DNA of 64,000 nucleotides from Eucommia ulmoides (Eukaryota; Streptophyta; Magnoliopsida; Garryales; Eucommiaceae), in NCBI GenBank assembly GCA_016647705.1, contig CM028333.1, forward strand, positions 28,246,743 to 28,310,742. The letters run 5' to 3'. Shown here piece by piece: positions 1 through 11,379 of the stretch. Positions within the stretch are counted from its first letter, which is position 1. Every line of letters begins with the position of its first letter. Position numbers and translations under genes: made by a program. Below the pieces are notes generated by a model, which saw only the letters and a program-made list of their open reading frames with translations, did not search any database and was not told where the DNA came from.

Positions 1-148
1 AACTGCGAGGACAAAATATATACCAAGCCTTCAAGGGATAAACGTACAATTTTCCCCAAATTTACCTCTAGATTTCAATCTGGAAGTTGTGCAAGCCCTA
101 GTTGGAAGCGCCTGATCTCCGCTTTCCGCTACTGTCATTTCCCGCCTC
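1..148 (+). promoter_or_regulatory. 5' flank and probable 5' UTR of the SPO11-3-like gene
   Basis: Short upstream stretch ending at the ATG of the topoisomerase VI A-subunit gene. It becomes C-rich and CT-rich toward the start codon, as plant 5' UTRs often do. The sequence AAATATATA near 15-23 is TATA-like, but its distance to a start site cannot be judged because the window begins here. The core promoter probably lies partly outside the window. Confidence 0.4.
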
Positions 149-1423
149 ATGGCGGACAAGAGGAAACGCCGGCGGCAGGATCCCAGCTCCGACTCCGACT
201 CCGACTCGGATCCCAATCATTTTAAATCCCGCCTCAAATCGGACTCTTCCATTCTCGCGTCGCTCAAAACCCTTGCCTCCGAAGCCGCATCAACCTCCGG
301 CGCCGCCAAAGCCCTTAGCCTCGCCGACCTATCTCTCGCCTTCACCTGCCGTGAAGTCACGGACCTCTCCCTATCGTCCGTCCAATCGGAGATTGAGTCT
401 CTCGTCCTCTCACTTACACACTCCATCCTCTCCGGCAACGGCTTCTCTTTCTCAGTCCCGTCGCGCGCCTCCGCAAACCAACTCTACGTCCCCGAGCTCG
501 ATCGCATCGTCCTCAAGGACAAATCGTCGCTCCGCCCCTACGCCAACGTCTCAACCGTCCGCAAAACCACCATCACCACCCGCATCCTCCAGCTCGTCCA
601 CCAGCTCTGCCTTAAGAACATTCACGTCACCAAGCGAGACCTCTTCTACACCGACGTTAAGCTCTTTCAAGACCAAACCCAATCCGACGCTGTATTGGAC
701 GACGTCTCCTGTATCCTCGGCTGCACTAGGTCGAGTCTCAACGTAATCGCGGCGGAGAAGGGGGTTGTGGTTGGCCGGCTAATTTTCAGCGACAATGGAG
801 ACATGATCGATTGCACAAAAATGGGAATGGGAGGAAAGGCAATTCCTCCCAATATCGATAGGGTCGGGGATATGCAGAGTGATGCACTGTTCATACTGTT
901 GGTGGAGAAAGATGCAGCATACATGAGGTTAGCAGAGGACAGATTTTACAATCGATTTCCATGTATAATCGTGACTGCAAAAGGTCAACCCGATGTGGCT
1001 ACAAGATTGTTCTTGAGGAAGATGAAGATGGAGTTGAAGCTTCCGGTTTTGGCCCTGGTCGACAGCGATCCTTACGGGTTGAAGATTTTGTCTGTTTATG
1101 GGTGTGGATCAAAGAACATGTCTTATGACAGTGCAAATTTGACTACACCTGATATAAAATGGCTTGGAATTAGGCCAAGTGATTTGGACAAGTACAAGAT
1201 ACCAGAGCAGTGTAGGTTGCCGATGACTGAGCAGGATATTAAGACTGGTAAAGATTTGTTGGAGGAGGATTTCGTGAAGAAGAATCCTGGGTGGGTGGAG
1301 GAGTTAAATTTGATGGTGAAGACAAAACAGAAGGCTGAAATTCAGGCGCTGAGCTCTTTCGGGTTCCAGTATTTGTCTGAGGTTTATTTGCCGCTGAAGC
1401 TTCAGCAGAAGGATTGGCTATGA
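149..1423 (+). CDS. SPO11-3: DNA topoisomerase VI subunit A, SPO11-3/RHL2-like
   Basis: An uninterrupted 424-residue protein of the SPO11/TopVIA family. In plants the SPO11-3 branch (RHL2/BIN5 in Arabidopsis) works with the B subunit TOP6B in a nuclear type IIB topoisomerase that passes DNA strands and is needed for endoreduplication and cell growth, not for meiotic breaks. Seen here: a basic KRKRRR patch at residues 4-9 that could be a nuclear signal; a Ser-Asp run at 13-22; the winged-helix catalytic motif [12 protein letters not shown] with the active tyrosine at Y167; and a Toprim fold with E253 (LVEKDA) and D305/D307 (VDSDPYG), the usual metal-binding acidic residues. The C-terminus KLQQKDWL looks complete. 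Length is typical for this branch. The ATG at 149 is used because it gives the MADK-type N-terminus of plant homologues. There is no intron. The paralogues SPO11-1 and SPO11-2 are less likely because of the N-terminus and the overall motif context. Confidence 0.95.
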   Translation: MADKRKRRRQDPSSDSDSDSDPNHFKSRLKSDSSILASLKTLASEAASTSGAAKALSLADLSLAFTCREVTDLSLSSVQSEIESLVLSLTHSILSGNGFSFSVPSRASANQLYVPELDRIVLKDKSSLRPYANVSTVRKTTITTRILQLVHQLCLKNIHVTKRDLFYTDVKLFQDQTQSDAVLDDVSCILGCTRSSLNVIAAEKGVVVGRLIFSDNGDMIDCTKMGMGGKAIPPNIDRVGDMQSDALFILLVEKDAAYMRLAEDRFYNRFPCIIVTAKGQPDVATRLFLRKMKMELKLPVLALVDSDPYGLKILSVYGCGSKNMSYDSANLTTPDIKWLGIRPSDLDKYKIPEQCRLPMTEQDIKTGKDLLEEDFVKKNPGWVEELNLMVKTKQKAEIQALSSFGFQYLSEVYLPLKLQQKDWL

Positions 1424-1673
1424 GCTTTGGCAGCTTAAAAATGGTGAAGTTCTTTTTGTTCAAAATTTGTGTTTCATATTATCTTTCGAGCATGAGAACA
1501 TGAAAATGGTTGTTAATGCCAAAAAATTAATCTGAAGTTATGCGTTCCATGATATTGCAATGCCATTTTGGTAGTGTTTAGTTGCCTCAAAACCTATACT
1601 TTTAGTTATATTCAACTAAAAGTGCAACTAAAAACTGAAAAAACAAAAACAAAATAGCTTGATTGTGTTTTCA
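1424..1673 (+). other. 3' UTR/downstream flank of SPO11-3
   Basis: AT-rich sequence with no gene. It must hold the 3' UTR of the topoisomerase gene, but no canonical AATAAA is evident; plant poly(A) signals are loose. Only about 250 bp separate the stop codon from the first retrotransposon LTR, so transcript ends may fall in or near that LTR. Confidence 0.5.
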
Positions 1674-2340
1674 TCTTGCCAAAATCTGAATGATTAGATA
1701 TGGTTCCTTGGAATTCAGCATTAGATCCTCTTTGATTTTTGGGTTCCTGCAAAATAATATATCGTGGGTGGATCTGCGGGCATTACTTTTCTAGTGTGAG
1801 AATAAGTAGTGTTTTGGTAGAACTTTGGCAAAATAACTAATATGAGAAGTGAACATACTTTGGTTAGACTCTCATTGTATTATTTATAGAAGATGGAAAA
1901 TTTGTTTGAGAATCTTCCATAAATCTTGATCAATCCGTATTAATGCCCTTGATTTAGTGTGATAGGAGATGAATTGTTATTTAAGAGATTTAACTATCCC
2001 TTCCTTATTTGGCGTGATATTGTAACAGATCTTGAGCGTAACGTAACTGTCCCCGTGCATGGGGGCGTCTTGGGTTGTCCTCGTTTGGCTCCGAGGATGA
2101 CCTTTCTCAGTCATGCTAATGCCTTATGGTCGGGTTTATTTGACCGTTGTAGGTAATAAACATTGCCCTTGGTTTTGTCCATGGAACTAGGGCAAGATCC
2201 TCGGGTTTTAGGGTTGAACTCAAACTCACGTGCTGGACACGGGAGTCCCATATAATTCGCCTTGGGAACACATGCTTTCAATGTAAGCATTATTTTTACA
2301 TGCGACAATATAATAATTATGGTAGAAAATATGCCTATCA
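1674..2340 (-). repeat. E1 3' LTR
   Basis: About 667 bp. It aligns along its length with 61678-62319, sharing blocks such as TGAGAATAAGTA, CATGCTAATGCCTTATG, GGTAATAAACAT and GATCCTCGGGTT. On the minus strand it begins TGATAGGCAT; the far end is a mutated TC rather than TG on the plus strand. The two copies differ by many substitutions and small indels, which suggests an old insertion. Confidence 0.8.
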
Positions 2341-2353
2341 AATGTCCCCTATT
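2341..2353 (-). other. E1 polypurine tract
   Basis: On the minus strand the sequence AATAGGGGACATT lies directly before the LTR start. A purine-rich tract in this place primes plus-strand DNA synthesis in LTR retrotransposons and marks this LTR as the 3' one. Confidence 0.6.
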
Positions 2354-3018
2354 CCTAAGACTCGAGGACGAGGGGGTCGGGAACACATTGATGTAGTAAG
2401 ATCTCAAGGCTCTTGCTTGGACATGAATCATTCGGACTGGTTGCCTTGTTTTTCCCACCCAAAAGAAAATTTGAAGATGCTATGGCACATTCCCCTATCA
2501 CTAGGATCCCTTTATTTAGGCGGAGGGTCCCCATCATTGGGACCCTTCTGCATCTTTGGAGCTTTCGTGCACTCTATTTCTTAAAAAAACACTGATTTTT
2601 TTGGCAATTTGCTTCCTACTCTGGCTACGGTTCCTCTCAATTCTGGTAAGCTCTTGCACTTTTAATCTAACCATTCTACTCCATTTTTCGTTTCTTTTAT
2701 TTCTATTTGTGTACTTTTTCTTCATATATATATATATATTTTTAATGATTTTTCTGGTGATCTTTGTTTCTTTGTCTTTTTAATCCAGTCGCCTCCTCTG
2801 GCAATGCCTAGATGTTGGAAAATTGAACGAACTTGGAATGGAAATGGAAAATTGTTCAGAGGATTATTCATGGTTTATGATAACACACTTGAGTGATGTG
2901 CAATACCTTCCCAACCAATCCATAAAAATGTAAAAATTATATCAAAGTCATATCGCAATCACGTTTTAATAACATTGTCCTCTCCAGTTTCCTCTAAATG
3001 GAACTTCCTCGTCATGAG
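2354..3018. other. Non-coding 3' internal region of E1
   Basis: No credible coding sequence seen. It contains a small perfect inverted repeat at 2524-2546 (AGGGTCCC, 7-nt loop, GGGACCCT) and an AT run near 2726-2740. The position between PPT and inner insertions fits the long 3' untranslated region of Tat-type elements. Confidence 0.45.
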
Positions 3019-3103
3019 TGATAATTGCATCAACAAGAGTTAAAGACACCACATTTTGTCATGATAATTGCATCAACAAGAGTTAAAGACACCACATTTT
3101 GTC
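3019..3103. repeat. Perfect 42-bp tandem duplication
   Basis: Copies at 3019-3060 and 3062-3103 are identical, separated by one base. Each copy ends with GACACCACATTTTGTC, which resembles the start of an LTR type that recurs at 62529. Perfect identity in an otherwise decayed region points to a recent duplication. Confidence 0.9.
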
Positions 3104-4612
3104 CTGCTAACACCACATTTTTTTAATAATAATTTTTCAAAAATATAAAAGATAATTTTTTGCCAGGTAGAATTTTCATGAATTTTAAAAATGTCTGAAT
3201 TTAAGTGGGAGGTCCGATAAGAAAATTTCAAGAATTAATTTGAATTGCAACTGTAACTTTAAGGGCTAATTCAAAAAATTAAAATAATAAACTAAAATCC
3301 AAAGGTTTGAAAGTAATGTTTCAAAAGCACAATTAAGACTAAATAAGGTTTAATGAAATTTTTATAATTTCCATTAGGCCCTTGGTAGGGCAAATTGAAA
3401 CAGTTTTTCAATTTGGAAAAGGTGGGAGTTTACTTGCAATTTTGAACAGTTTCAATCGTCACTCAAAGGGGACAATTGGTATTCCAATTTTAAAATTGGA
3501 TTCTTTGAGAATAAAATTAATTCTGAAAAAATTCGAATCAAATCTCTAATTAAGATTCGGAAAGTCAAAGAAAAACACACTGAAATTTTACAAAAACATG
3601 GGTTTGAGGCTCAATTGATCAAATTGGAAGAAAATTTTGAAATATAATTGATCAATTTAAGTTGTCAAAAGTCAACGAGAATAAATTGAAATCAACTTGT
3701 TTTGAAAAAAAAAAATCAATTTTACCCCAAGGTTTTGGTATTTTCAAATGTCGCAAAGGCAATTTTAAGTTTGTTTTCACTTTATAGGGATCCAATTAAA
3801 CTTTGGAATTTGGATGATTTAATTATTTTTGGTCATCAATTTCGAAAAAAAATAAAATTTGAACTCAATTGAAAATTCTAGAAATGCACTTGATAATAAT
3901 TTTGCTCCTTTCCTGCCAAGTTTGGAAGATGACAAGAATTGGATCCCATTGTTGAGTGACAGGGATTTCTGTAGGAGTGTTTTTAGACATTACTGAGGTT
4001 GGAAATAACATAAGGAAGTGATTTTTGGTAGTAACCCACGAAATGCCGTTTTAGGGGGGCTAAAACGTGCTGACTTGGTTTATAGGGGTCTGCCAGTAAG
4101 CAAACTTGCTAGAAACCTAGAGGCATTGCCCTGCGCACGCGCCCTCATGGGTATGCAGATGGGACTGTCGATATAAGGCAACTCCCATTTGTTCCCCGCA
4201 CAAGTACAATTCCCCCCGTTTCTTCCCAAAGCTCCTGGCACTATTCCAACACTTCCCCTTTCCTATTTTTCCCTCTCTTAAACACTTCTCTCCCCTCCCC
4301 CTCCAAAAAAAAATAAAAATAAAAAGAAAATAAACAGGATAACTATGGGAAGATCAAAGTCCTCATCTCTTTAAACAAGTTATGCTCACTTCCTAGTGTT
4401 TTTTTTTTTTTTTTTACTTTTCAAATGAAGAACATTAAACTAAGGGCACTTTCTTCGTGATGTTTTATTTTTCATTTTTAAAAATCCAAAAATAAAAAAG
4501 TTCTTATGGAATTTGTTTACTTTCATACCAAAGCTCATATGACCAAGTAGGTTTTAAAATACCCCAAGAACAACAAGGGCTTAAAGGTAAAGTGGTTCCA
4601 CCTTGACGGGGA
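3083..4612 (+). repeat. LTR-like AT-rich segment, unassigned
   Basis: The segment starts with a sequence like TGTAGACACCGCATTTTGTC (the 62529 LTR start), is AT-rich, and near its end has a TATA-like ATATAAGG at 4171-4178 followed by a CT-rich stretch and A-rich runs, the usual look of an LTR promoter and leader. No second LTR, TSD or coding domain was found. It could be a solo LTR inserted in E1; its right border is unknown. Confidence 0.35.
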
Positions 4613-5721
4613 TTGGGAGTGTCTAGTCAACTCCAATTCCCCATTGAAGATTGCCACTTGTTCATAATTCCCCATAAAAATCAAGACCATCCGAAGACTA
4701 AGTAAGGAAATTGCGCCAAACAGAGGAATATCTCCATTCGTTCCAGTTGTCTCAAAGGTTTCAACGCTTTCCAAGAAGAGCCAAAAAGTCATCACCGGGA
4801 TAGGGAACCCCTCCCCGTCTCGGCATCCTCTGCTACAACATCACTCATCCTGTAAATCAACTCCTCTTGGCTCCTCGAGCAATGTCCCCCTTCTCGTCTC
4901 TAGCTATCTGGTGGCTACAAATTTAAGCGCTACGACTTTTATCGCAAGCGTACAGATCAAGTTTTAGTATAATGGACCTTTCGGTTGGGTATTGTATCCA
5001 CAGGGATTGGTTGAGATTACTATCGAGTATCGCGATTGTTATAACCCGACTTTATTTACGCGACAAAAATGGAATTTAATTAATACTAATACTAAAATAC
5101 TACTTTAACTATACTAATTACTAATACGAGATAGTTATGAGATGGATTATCTAGAGATTAACTCTATTTACTTAAACGCGTTTGATTTCGTTTAGTTTAC
5201 AATAATGGCGGTCGACCTGTTTGACAATCTTGGTATCTAAAACTCCTCCGCCACCTCTCCCGAGTGTAAGATGGGGGATGTAACGCAACTTCGTGTCAAC
5301 GAAGAAGTCCCCATCTGTAAGACCTAAATCGTAGTACGTACGTCATTTTAGTTGCATTTTAGAATAATTGAAAAAAATTCGGGGTAAAGTTGGGTCAATT
5401 AAAAATTCAAATTAAAAAGTTTAAAGGGTCAATTTGCAAATTCAGAAAATCCTTCAATCCAAAATTGGCATTTAACTTTTTAATTAAAACTTAAAGGGGT
5501 AAAATTTCAAATTTTAGAAACTTATAAATGGTGAATTGAACTCAAAAGAAGATTTTAAGAAATTAGGGGGGAGGGAAGAGTAATTAAGCTAATGAGTTTT
5601 CTAGACACATATAGATATACCTATATTTCGTGCGGACTGTTGCTGTAAGATTAGCCGATGAGCAGAGGGTTTGGGAAGTGGACGACATGGCGTGAAGAAG
5701 GGTCATTCTGGTCCACTAATT

Positions 5722-5760
<39 letters not shown>

Positions 5761-5761
5761 C
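5722..5761. repeat. (AC)n(AT)n microsatellite
   Basis: About 11 AC units run into about 9 AT units. The equivalent place in the 3' LTR (around 12160-12180) has only a short AT run, so the repeat expanded or shrank after insertion. Confidence 0.9.
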
Positions 5762-6228
5762 ATGCGTGCAGTGCGTTTGAAGAGAAGAAAATCTGAGATC
5801 AAATATAGAAAATTTAGAGAGAGAGAGAGAATCAGAGGCGTTTGGTCGGCGGTGTGCTCCTTTGGCGGTGGGTGTTCCTTCGGTCGATGCTGTTCCGTCG
5901 TCACCGGCGTGTGTGGGTTGCGGTGTTCAAACATGGGAGTGGTTGATCGTTCGATAGTGAGTGTGTGTATGTGTGTTGTGTTGGCGAGAACCCAGCCAAA
6001 ATAGAGACGGAGAGAGAGAGAGAAGTCAGTCGATCGCCGGCGATGGGGGTTTGATCTGTGATGGTAAGGGTGTATGTGTGTGTCCTGTCGATGGTAATTG
6101 TATGTCTGTGCAGATGATGGGGGTGATCGGTGATCGTCGAGGGGTGTGTCGCCGGTGGGTTGTTGTGTCCTGTTCATCGTGTGTATGTGTATGGGCTTGT
6201 TGTGCGTGCTCCATTTTGTTTCAGTCTG

Positions 6229-6272
6229 GTGTGTGTGTGTGTGTGTGTGTATGTGTGTGTGTATGTGTGTGT
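6229..6272. repeat. (GT)n microsatellite within the E3 5' LTR
   Basis: GT repeats broken by two A residues. They are absent from the 3' LTR, where the surrounding segment is missing. Long open frames across this area are by-products of the repeat. Confidence 0.85.
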
Positions 6273-7326
6273 TTTGTTATGTGCATGTGATCAGACCTAT
6301 GGATGTGTGAGGTTCGTGGGTGTGTTCGATCGAGGGTGTATGTGTGTGCGATCGTCGCCGTTTATTCGGTGATTGCATGGGCAAGCCGTCGTCAGCAGTG
6401 TGCGTCGGTGAGGGTCGTCGGTCGGTCGGCGTTGTCTGTAGGAGTGGTTGCTGTTGTGAGCGTATGCCTGTGTGTTCGGCTGATTGGGTGCCTGCGGGGT
6501 GTGTGGGTGTGAGGTCGCCGGCAGTCGGCGACATTAAGAAGAGAGAGGAAGGGCTGGCTGGAATTGAAGTGGAGCAGAAAAATGACAAATAGAATGGAAA
6601 AAGGAAAGGAAAGAAGAATGGGAAAAAGAAGAAAAAAAAAAAAACAAAAAAACTACACAAATAACCCCAACAAATTTAAAATTTGTCTCGCAACCCGTGA
6701 ATGATTCGGAATGGGTAACGTTTTTTGTTAAGTTTATTTTAGTTTTGTTAAATTAAATTCTAGCATAAAAATTTTGTAACCGGAATAATAAATTTGGGAC
6801 TATTCGTATTACAAATTTTATGCAGTAATTTTTATTGAAAATGAAAAATTAACCGAATAATAATTTTACATAATAAAATGTAGAGACGGGAAAATAACGA
6901 AATGTAGGGCCTGCATTTTCATAATTAGGTCATTTTTTGCCTAAAATATTAATTTAGGCCCTGTCACTAATAGGTTCGCAGGCACCTGAGGAACGGCAGA
7001 GTATAGTCGATAAAGGCTTTTGGGAGTGTATCACCAGGTGAGTGTACTGTCTTCTAGTAAATCTATTTTCATGTATGTATGATGGAAAAATGTGTTTACT
7101 TAAAAACTGGACGAATTTATAACTTATATGGATCAAGCGGTTTTGGGTGTTTTTGGAAATGTAGATTACATTTTTTTTTTTTTTTAAAAAGAAGTGGAAA
7201 AATGATTTGTTGTATCTAGTTGGTTTCAAAAGAGGGTGGAAGTTGGTTGTAGGCAAAGTTGTTGTATTGTTGAGGTGGAAATGAGTTGTTGTTGTTGAGG
7301 TGAGGTGGAGATTGGTGTTGGATATT

Positions 7327-7492
7327 CACCTGCTTGGCATAGTCTAGTAAAGCGGTGTTTCACCCATTTGACATAGTCCAGCGGAGTGTTGTGCACCCGC
7401 TTGGCACAGACCAGTGGAGCGTTGTTCACTCGCTTGGCATAGTCCAGCGGAGCGTTGTTCACCTGCTTGACATAGTTCAGCAAAGCATTGTT
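7327..7492 (+). repeat. 33-bp tandem array, five units, E3 5' LTR
   Basis: Units follow CACCTGCTTGGCATAGTCCA plus GCGGAGCGTTGTT, the first being 34 bp and the others 33 bp. The period is a multiple of three, so one minus frame shows an 11-residue repeat, but no start or family supports a protein. The 3' LTR has four units at the matching place. Confidence 0.9.
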
Positions 7493-8243
7493 ATGTCCCG
7501 CTAGGAAGACATATTCTACGGGTGGTACGGTATTGTTGCAACTCCTGATTGTGAGGTTAAAACGATCACATGGCTAGCCGGGGCGTGGTGTGGTGTGATG
7601 TGGTGTCGTATATGGTATTTTGTCATATATGGTGATTGGGATGAGTACATTTATACATATTCTTTTATACTGGATTGGTGTGTTCTGATTTCATTATACT
7701 ATATGGTTAGTTGAATTATTCTGGTTGATTTTCACTGTTTAGTTGGGGGGGCTATATATATATGTATATAGACGTCGATTCTGTGGTGACAAGAAAAATG
7801 TATTTTTCCTTGTGGTATGAGACATTTACATATTATGAGATTTTTATTTGATACATGATGTTATATGTTTTATACTTGATCCATCTAAAATGTTTTTATT
7901 TAGAAGGCATTACACTTGCAAGTACAACAGCTAGGAGTTGGTCCCCTACTAGCACTAGGTAGAGTCCGGCGATGCGGTAGTGAGGGAGTATTTTGGGAGG
8001 TGCTAGTTGAGGCGAACCTATAAGAGGTTCATAGTTGTTTTATCTTTGTTGTTATTATAATTTTGTAGGGATGGGTGTGTCCCCAATTAGAGAGTGTGTG
8101 TGTATATATATGGTATGATTTGGTGATTGTGTATTTATGTATGCACTTGTCATTTCCTAGTTGTTTTGGCGTGCAGGTGATGTCATGTCGACGTCACGTC
8201 GACCCTAGGGTGATAGGTGTCCAAGGTGGGGTGTGACAAATTT

Positions 8244-8256
8244 TGGTATCAAAGCC
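8244..8256 (+). other. E3 primer-binding site (initiator Met tRNA type)
   Basis: TGGTATCAAAGCC starts five bases after the LTR. It differs by one base from the common plant retrotransposon PBS TGGTATCAGAGCC, complementary to initiator methionine tRNA. Confidence 0.85.
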
Positions 8257-9018
8257 TAGGTTATAGGTTCTGTAGACTTGTTAGTTGTTGTGTCAATAGA
8301 AGACCATGAGATAGGAAGACGTGCTAGTCGTCTAGTATGTAGGGGACATGCGATAGGATGTCGATAGGTGAGTTCGGCACGTGAATGATAGTTATGTCAT
8401 TACATGAGTTAGTGCATTGGCATCATGTATGGTTGGTTGTCTTATTAGCAATTAGTGGGTGTGACGAATTTGTGATAGGGTCAGTTGGTGGATTCGGGTG
8501 GTGTTGTTGGTAGTAGTAATGGGTGGATTGCGATGGTGGGAGTACTAGTTGTTGGGAAGGTTAGACTATAACCAATAAACAATTATATGGGTATTACTTA
8601 ACGTTGGGATCCCCTATTAGTAGCACCTAATGATTAGTCGTTAAAATAATAGATAGTGTAGTAGAACACACCTTAAATTGAATTCTTAAACGATATGTAA
8701 ACTAAGGGAATCTCGAAATGGTATTGAAGGGAGAGTTCAAATTAGTTGGAATTAAGGATGTGAGAAAACTGTGGCGATGTTAGAAAATATTTAATTTGAT
8801 AGTATGTTCTAGGTTGACGGGCAGGCAGAAATAAATATGTGGAACTAGTAAATATAACAAACTTACTAATGAATGATATGCAGAAGATAGCTGAGAAATT
8901 GTGAGTCTGTGATGATAGTAAGTGTGTATAACTATAGTCCGTGTCGTGTGAGTTATCAGTGGATTGTTTAAAAAATAAGTTACCTTTAGAATCTTAGAAG
9001 GGGGGTAAAGTTTGTATT
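8257..9018 (+). pseudogene. E3 gag/protease region, beyond recognition
   Basis: By position this is where gag and protease should lie, but no capsid, zinc-knuckle or protease motif could be recognised. At about 760 bp it is far shorter than a normal gag-protease region, so a large part has been deleted as well as mutated. Confidence 0.4.
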
Positions 9019-10160
9019 TTGGGAGATGTAATCATTACCTCAGTCAATTTGATTTTTGGTTCAGGAGGTCAGAAGTTGTTAAAGAAAGGATATCAGGGAT
9101 ACCTTACGCAGGTGATGGGCACTAGTCAGAACAACATTCAGATGACGGATACTTTAGTAATGAGGGATTGGCTTGATGTATGTTCCAGCAGAATTGTCAG
9201 GGTTGCCAGTAAACACTATCGAGTTACTTCTAAGACCAGTCCTTATATAAATTCCACCTTATCATAGGGCGCATATCGAGTTGACGAAATTGGAAGATCT
9301 GTTAACCCGCGATTATAGTAAACCTGGTGTTTCTCTCTATGAAAATCCGGTGTTATTCGAAAAGAAAAAAGGAGGCACGTTGAGGATGAGTATTGGTAAC
9401 CGACAATGGAAATAAGGAGGCGATTCAGGTAAAATTATTATAACCATCATGTAGAATTGATGATTTGTTTGATCAACTGCGGAAGACCAGGGTGTTTTCC
9501 CAAATAGATTTTTGATTAGTATAGCACCAGTTGGAGGTCAGAGATAGTGACGTGGCGAAAACGGCGATCTGGTCGAGAGTAGAGAAGAGCATGCAGAGCA
9601 TCTCCAGACTATGTTGCAGACATTGCGAGAGAAACAATTGTATGCCAAATCCAATAAATGTGAGTTTTGGTTGGATTGAGTTGTAATTTTGAGACATGTG
9701 ATCTTGGGAGATAGTGTTCAAGTGAATCTAAAGGAAGTTGAAGCTGTGGTTTAATGGGAAAGGCTGTAAAACGTGACCGAAGTTCGAAACTTTTGGGGGA
9801 TTGGTGGGTTATTATCATTAGTTGGTGCAGGGATTCGTTGTTATAACTATCCCGTTGACCTGCAAGAAATCTAAAATTGAGAAGACTGATAAATGTGAGT
9901 GTCTTTACCCGATGCATGAATTAGAGTTGGCGGCGATTGTGGCTACCTTGAAGATTTAAAGGCACTATCTGTATGGTGAAACTTGTGAAATATACACTGA
10001 CCACCAGAGTTTGAAGTATTTGTTTATTCAAAATGAGCTAAATCTGAGGCAGAGGTGTTGGATAAAAATTGATCAAAGACTTCGATTTCACTATCCATTA
10101 TCATTCAGAGAAGACCAATGTTATAGCGGATGCTTGAGTCAGACATAGGTAATTTTGATT
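9019..10160 (+). pseudogene. E3 reverse transcriptase-RNase H remnant
   Basis: Scattered frames carry recognisable pieces: an RT N-terminal block with a KKKGGTLRMSI-type motif (chromovirus KKKDGTLRMCIDYR) near 9360, then, after a gap, the RNase H block with HYLYGE and [11 protein letters not shown] near 9960-10030. Stops and frameshifts are frequent and the central RT catalytic block is not preserved. Function lost: reverse transcription of the element RNA in cytoplasmic particles. Confidence 0.75.
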
Positions 10161-10241
10161 TCGCACATTCAAATTGTTTATACTAATTTATATGCTAGGT
10201 TGAGATCCTTGCGTATTTAGTGGGCGGTTGGTCAAACAACA

Positions 10242-11370
10242 ATGTTGTTTGAGATTTTGACTTTGAAACCGACATTGATCAACCGGGTTATAGAAGCACG
10301 AAATTCGAATGTCCAGTTGGGGAAGATTAGAAATGAAGTGAAAAATGGTCACAGAACTGACTATCGCGTCAGAAATAATGATGAAGCCTTGATGGTTGAA
10401 AATAGATTGTGTGTTCCTAATGATGCCCATTTGACGGAAGATATCTTGAAAGAAGCGCATAGTTCAATATACGCAATGCACCCAGGTAGTACCAAAATGT
10501 ATCGAGATTTGCGTGAGCATTTTTTTTATGGATTAGAATGAAAAGGGAAATCACAGAATTTGTAGTCAGGTATCTTGTTTGTCAGTAAGTTAAGATCGAG
10601 CATCAACGTCCAAGTGGGTTATTGCAGCCTTTACCTATTCTAGAGTGGAAGTGGGAGCATATCACGATAGATTTCGTTGCGGGATTACCCCGTACTCAAA
10701 ACAGGGCATAATTCTATCTGGGTGATCGTTGATAGGCTTACCAAGTCCGCTCATTTTTTGGCTGAAAAGACGACGTATTCTCTTGAAAAGTATGCCCAAT
10801 TGTATATCGATAAGATTGTTAGGTTGCATGGTGCACCAGTTTCTATAGTGTTGAATAGAGATACGAAATTACTTCGAGGTTTTGGCCGAGTCTCTAAACT
10901 ACTTTAGGTACAAAGCTAAAATTTAGCATCGCTTTCCATCCTCAGACGGACGGTCAATCAGAGGGTATAATTCAGACATTGGAGGATATGTTGAGGGGAT
11001 GTGTTATGAAATTTCCTGGTAGCTGAGATGATCATTTGGCGTTGATGGAATTCGCCTACAACAACAACTGCCATTCAGCAAATGAGATGGCCCCGTATGA
11101 AGTGTTGTATGGTAAGAGATGCAAAATCCAGTCTGTTGGACTGAGGTGGGTAAATGAAAAAATTGTTGATGTCGGACATAGCCCAGATGACAGCAGACAA
11201 AGTGAAGGTGATTCAAGAAAAATTTAAAAAATGCTCAGAGTCGACAAAAGAGTTATGCAGACGAGCGCCGGTAGGAGTTGGAGTTCGAAGTGGGAGATCA
11301 TGTATTTTTGTGTATTTTTTCGTGGAAAGGTATAATGAGGTTTCGGGAAGAAAGAAAAGTTGAGTCTAAG
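10242..11370 (+). pseudogene. E3 integrase remnant
   Basis: Pieces in order: the zinc-binding N-terminal region ending in AMHPGSTKMYRDLREHFF, the core with VIVDRLTKSAHFL and LHGAPVSIV, then FHPQTDGQSEG and the MAPYEVLYGKRC motif. The second catalytic Asp is replaced in LNRDTKL-like sequence (usual SDRD). Several stops and frame changes break it. This is the Tekay/Del chromovirus integrase pattern. Confidence 0.85.
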
Positions 11371-11379
11371 GTACATCGG

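Larger units (their letters stand above)
5316..8238 (+). repeat. E3 5' LTR
   Basis: 2923 bp, from TGTAAGACCTAAATCG to GGGGTGTGACA. It contains an AC/AT microsatellite (5722-5761), a GT-rich block and a 33-bp tandem array. Compared with the 3' LTR it has about 280 extra bases around 6070-6345, a GT-rich segment bounded by similar GGGTGTATGTGTG-like sequences, and one more 33-bp unit. Confidence 0.92.

Noticed and set aside
102-746. A 214-residue open frame overlapping the start of SPO11-3
   Set aside because: It lies in another frame of the real gene, has no ATG near its start, and is low-complexity Ser/Pro/Thr sequence from GC-rich codons. The 149 frame has the catalytic motifs.
2534-2725. 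Basic 63-residue minus-strand frame in the E1 3' region
   Set aside because: No domain, low complexity, and no context for a gene.
5716-6660. Several open frames on both strands rich in Cys, Val, His and Thr
   Set aside because: They come from GT/AC repeats within the E3 5' LTR and have no counterpart in the 3' LTR.
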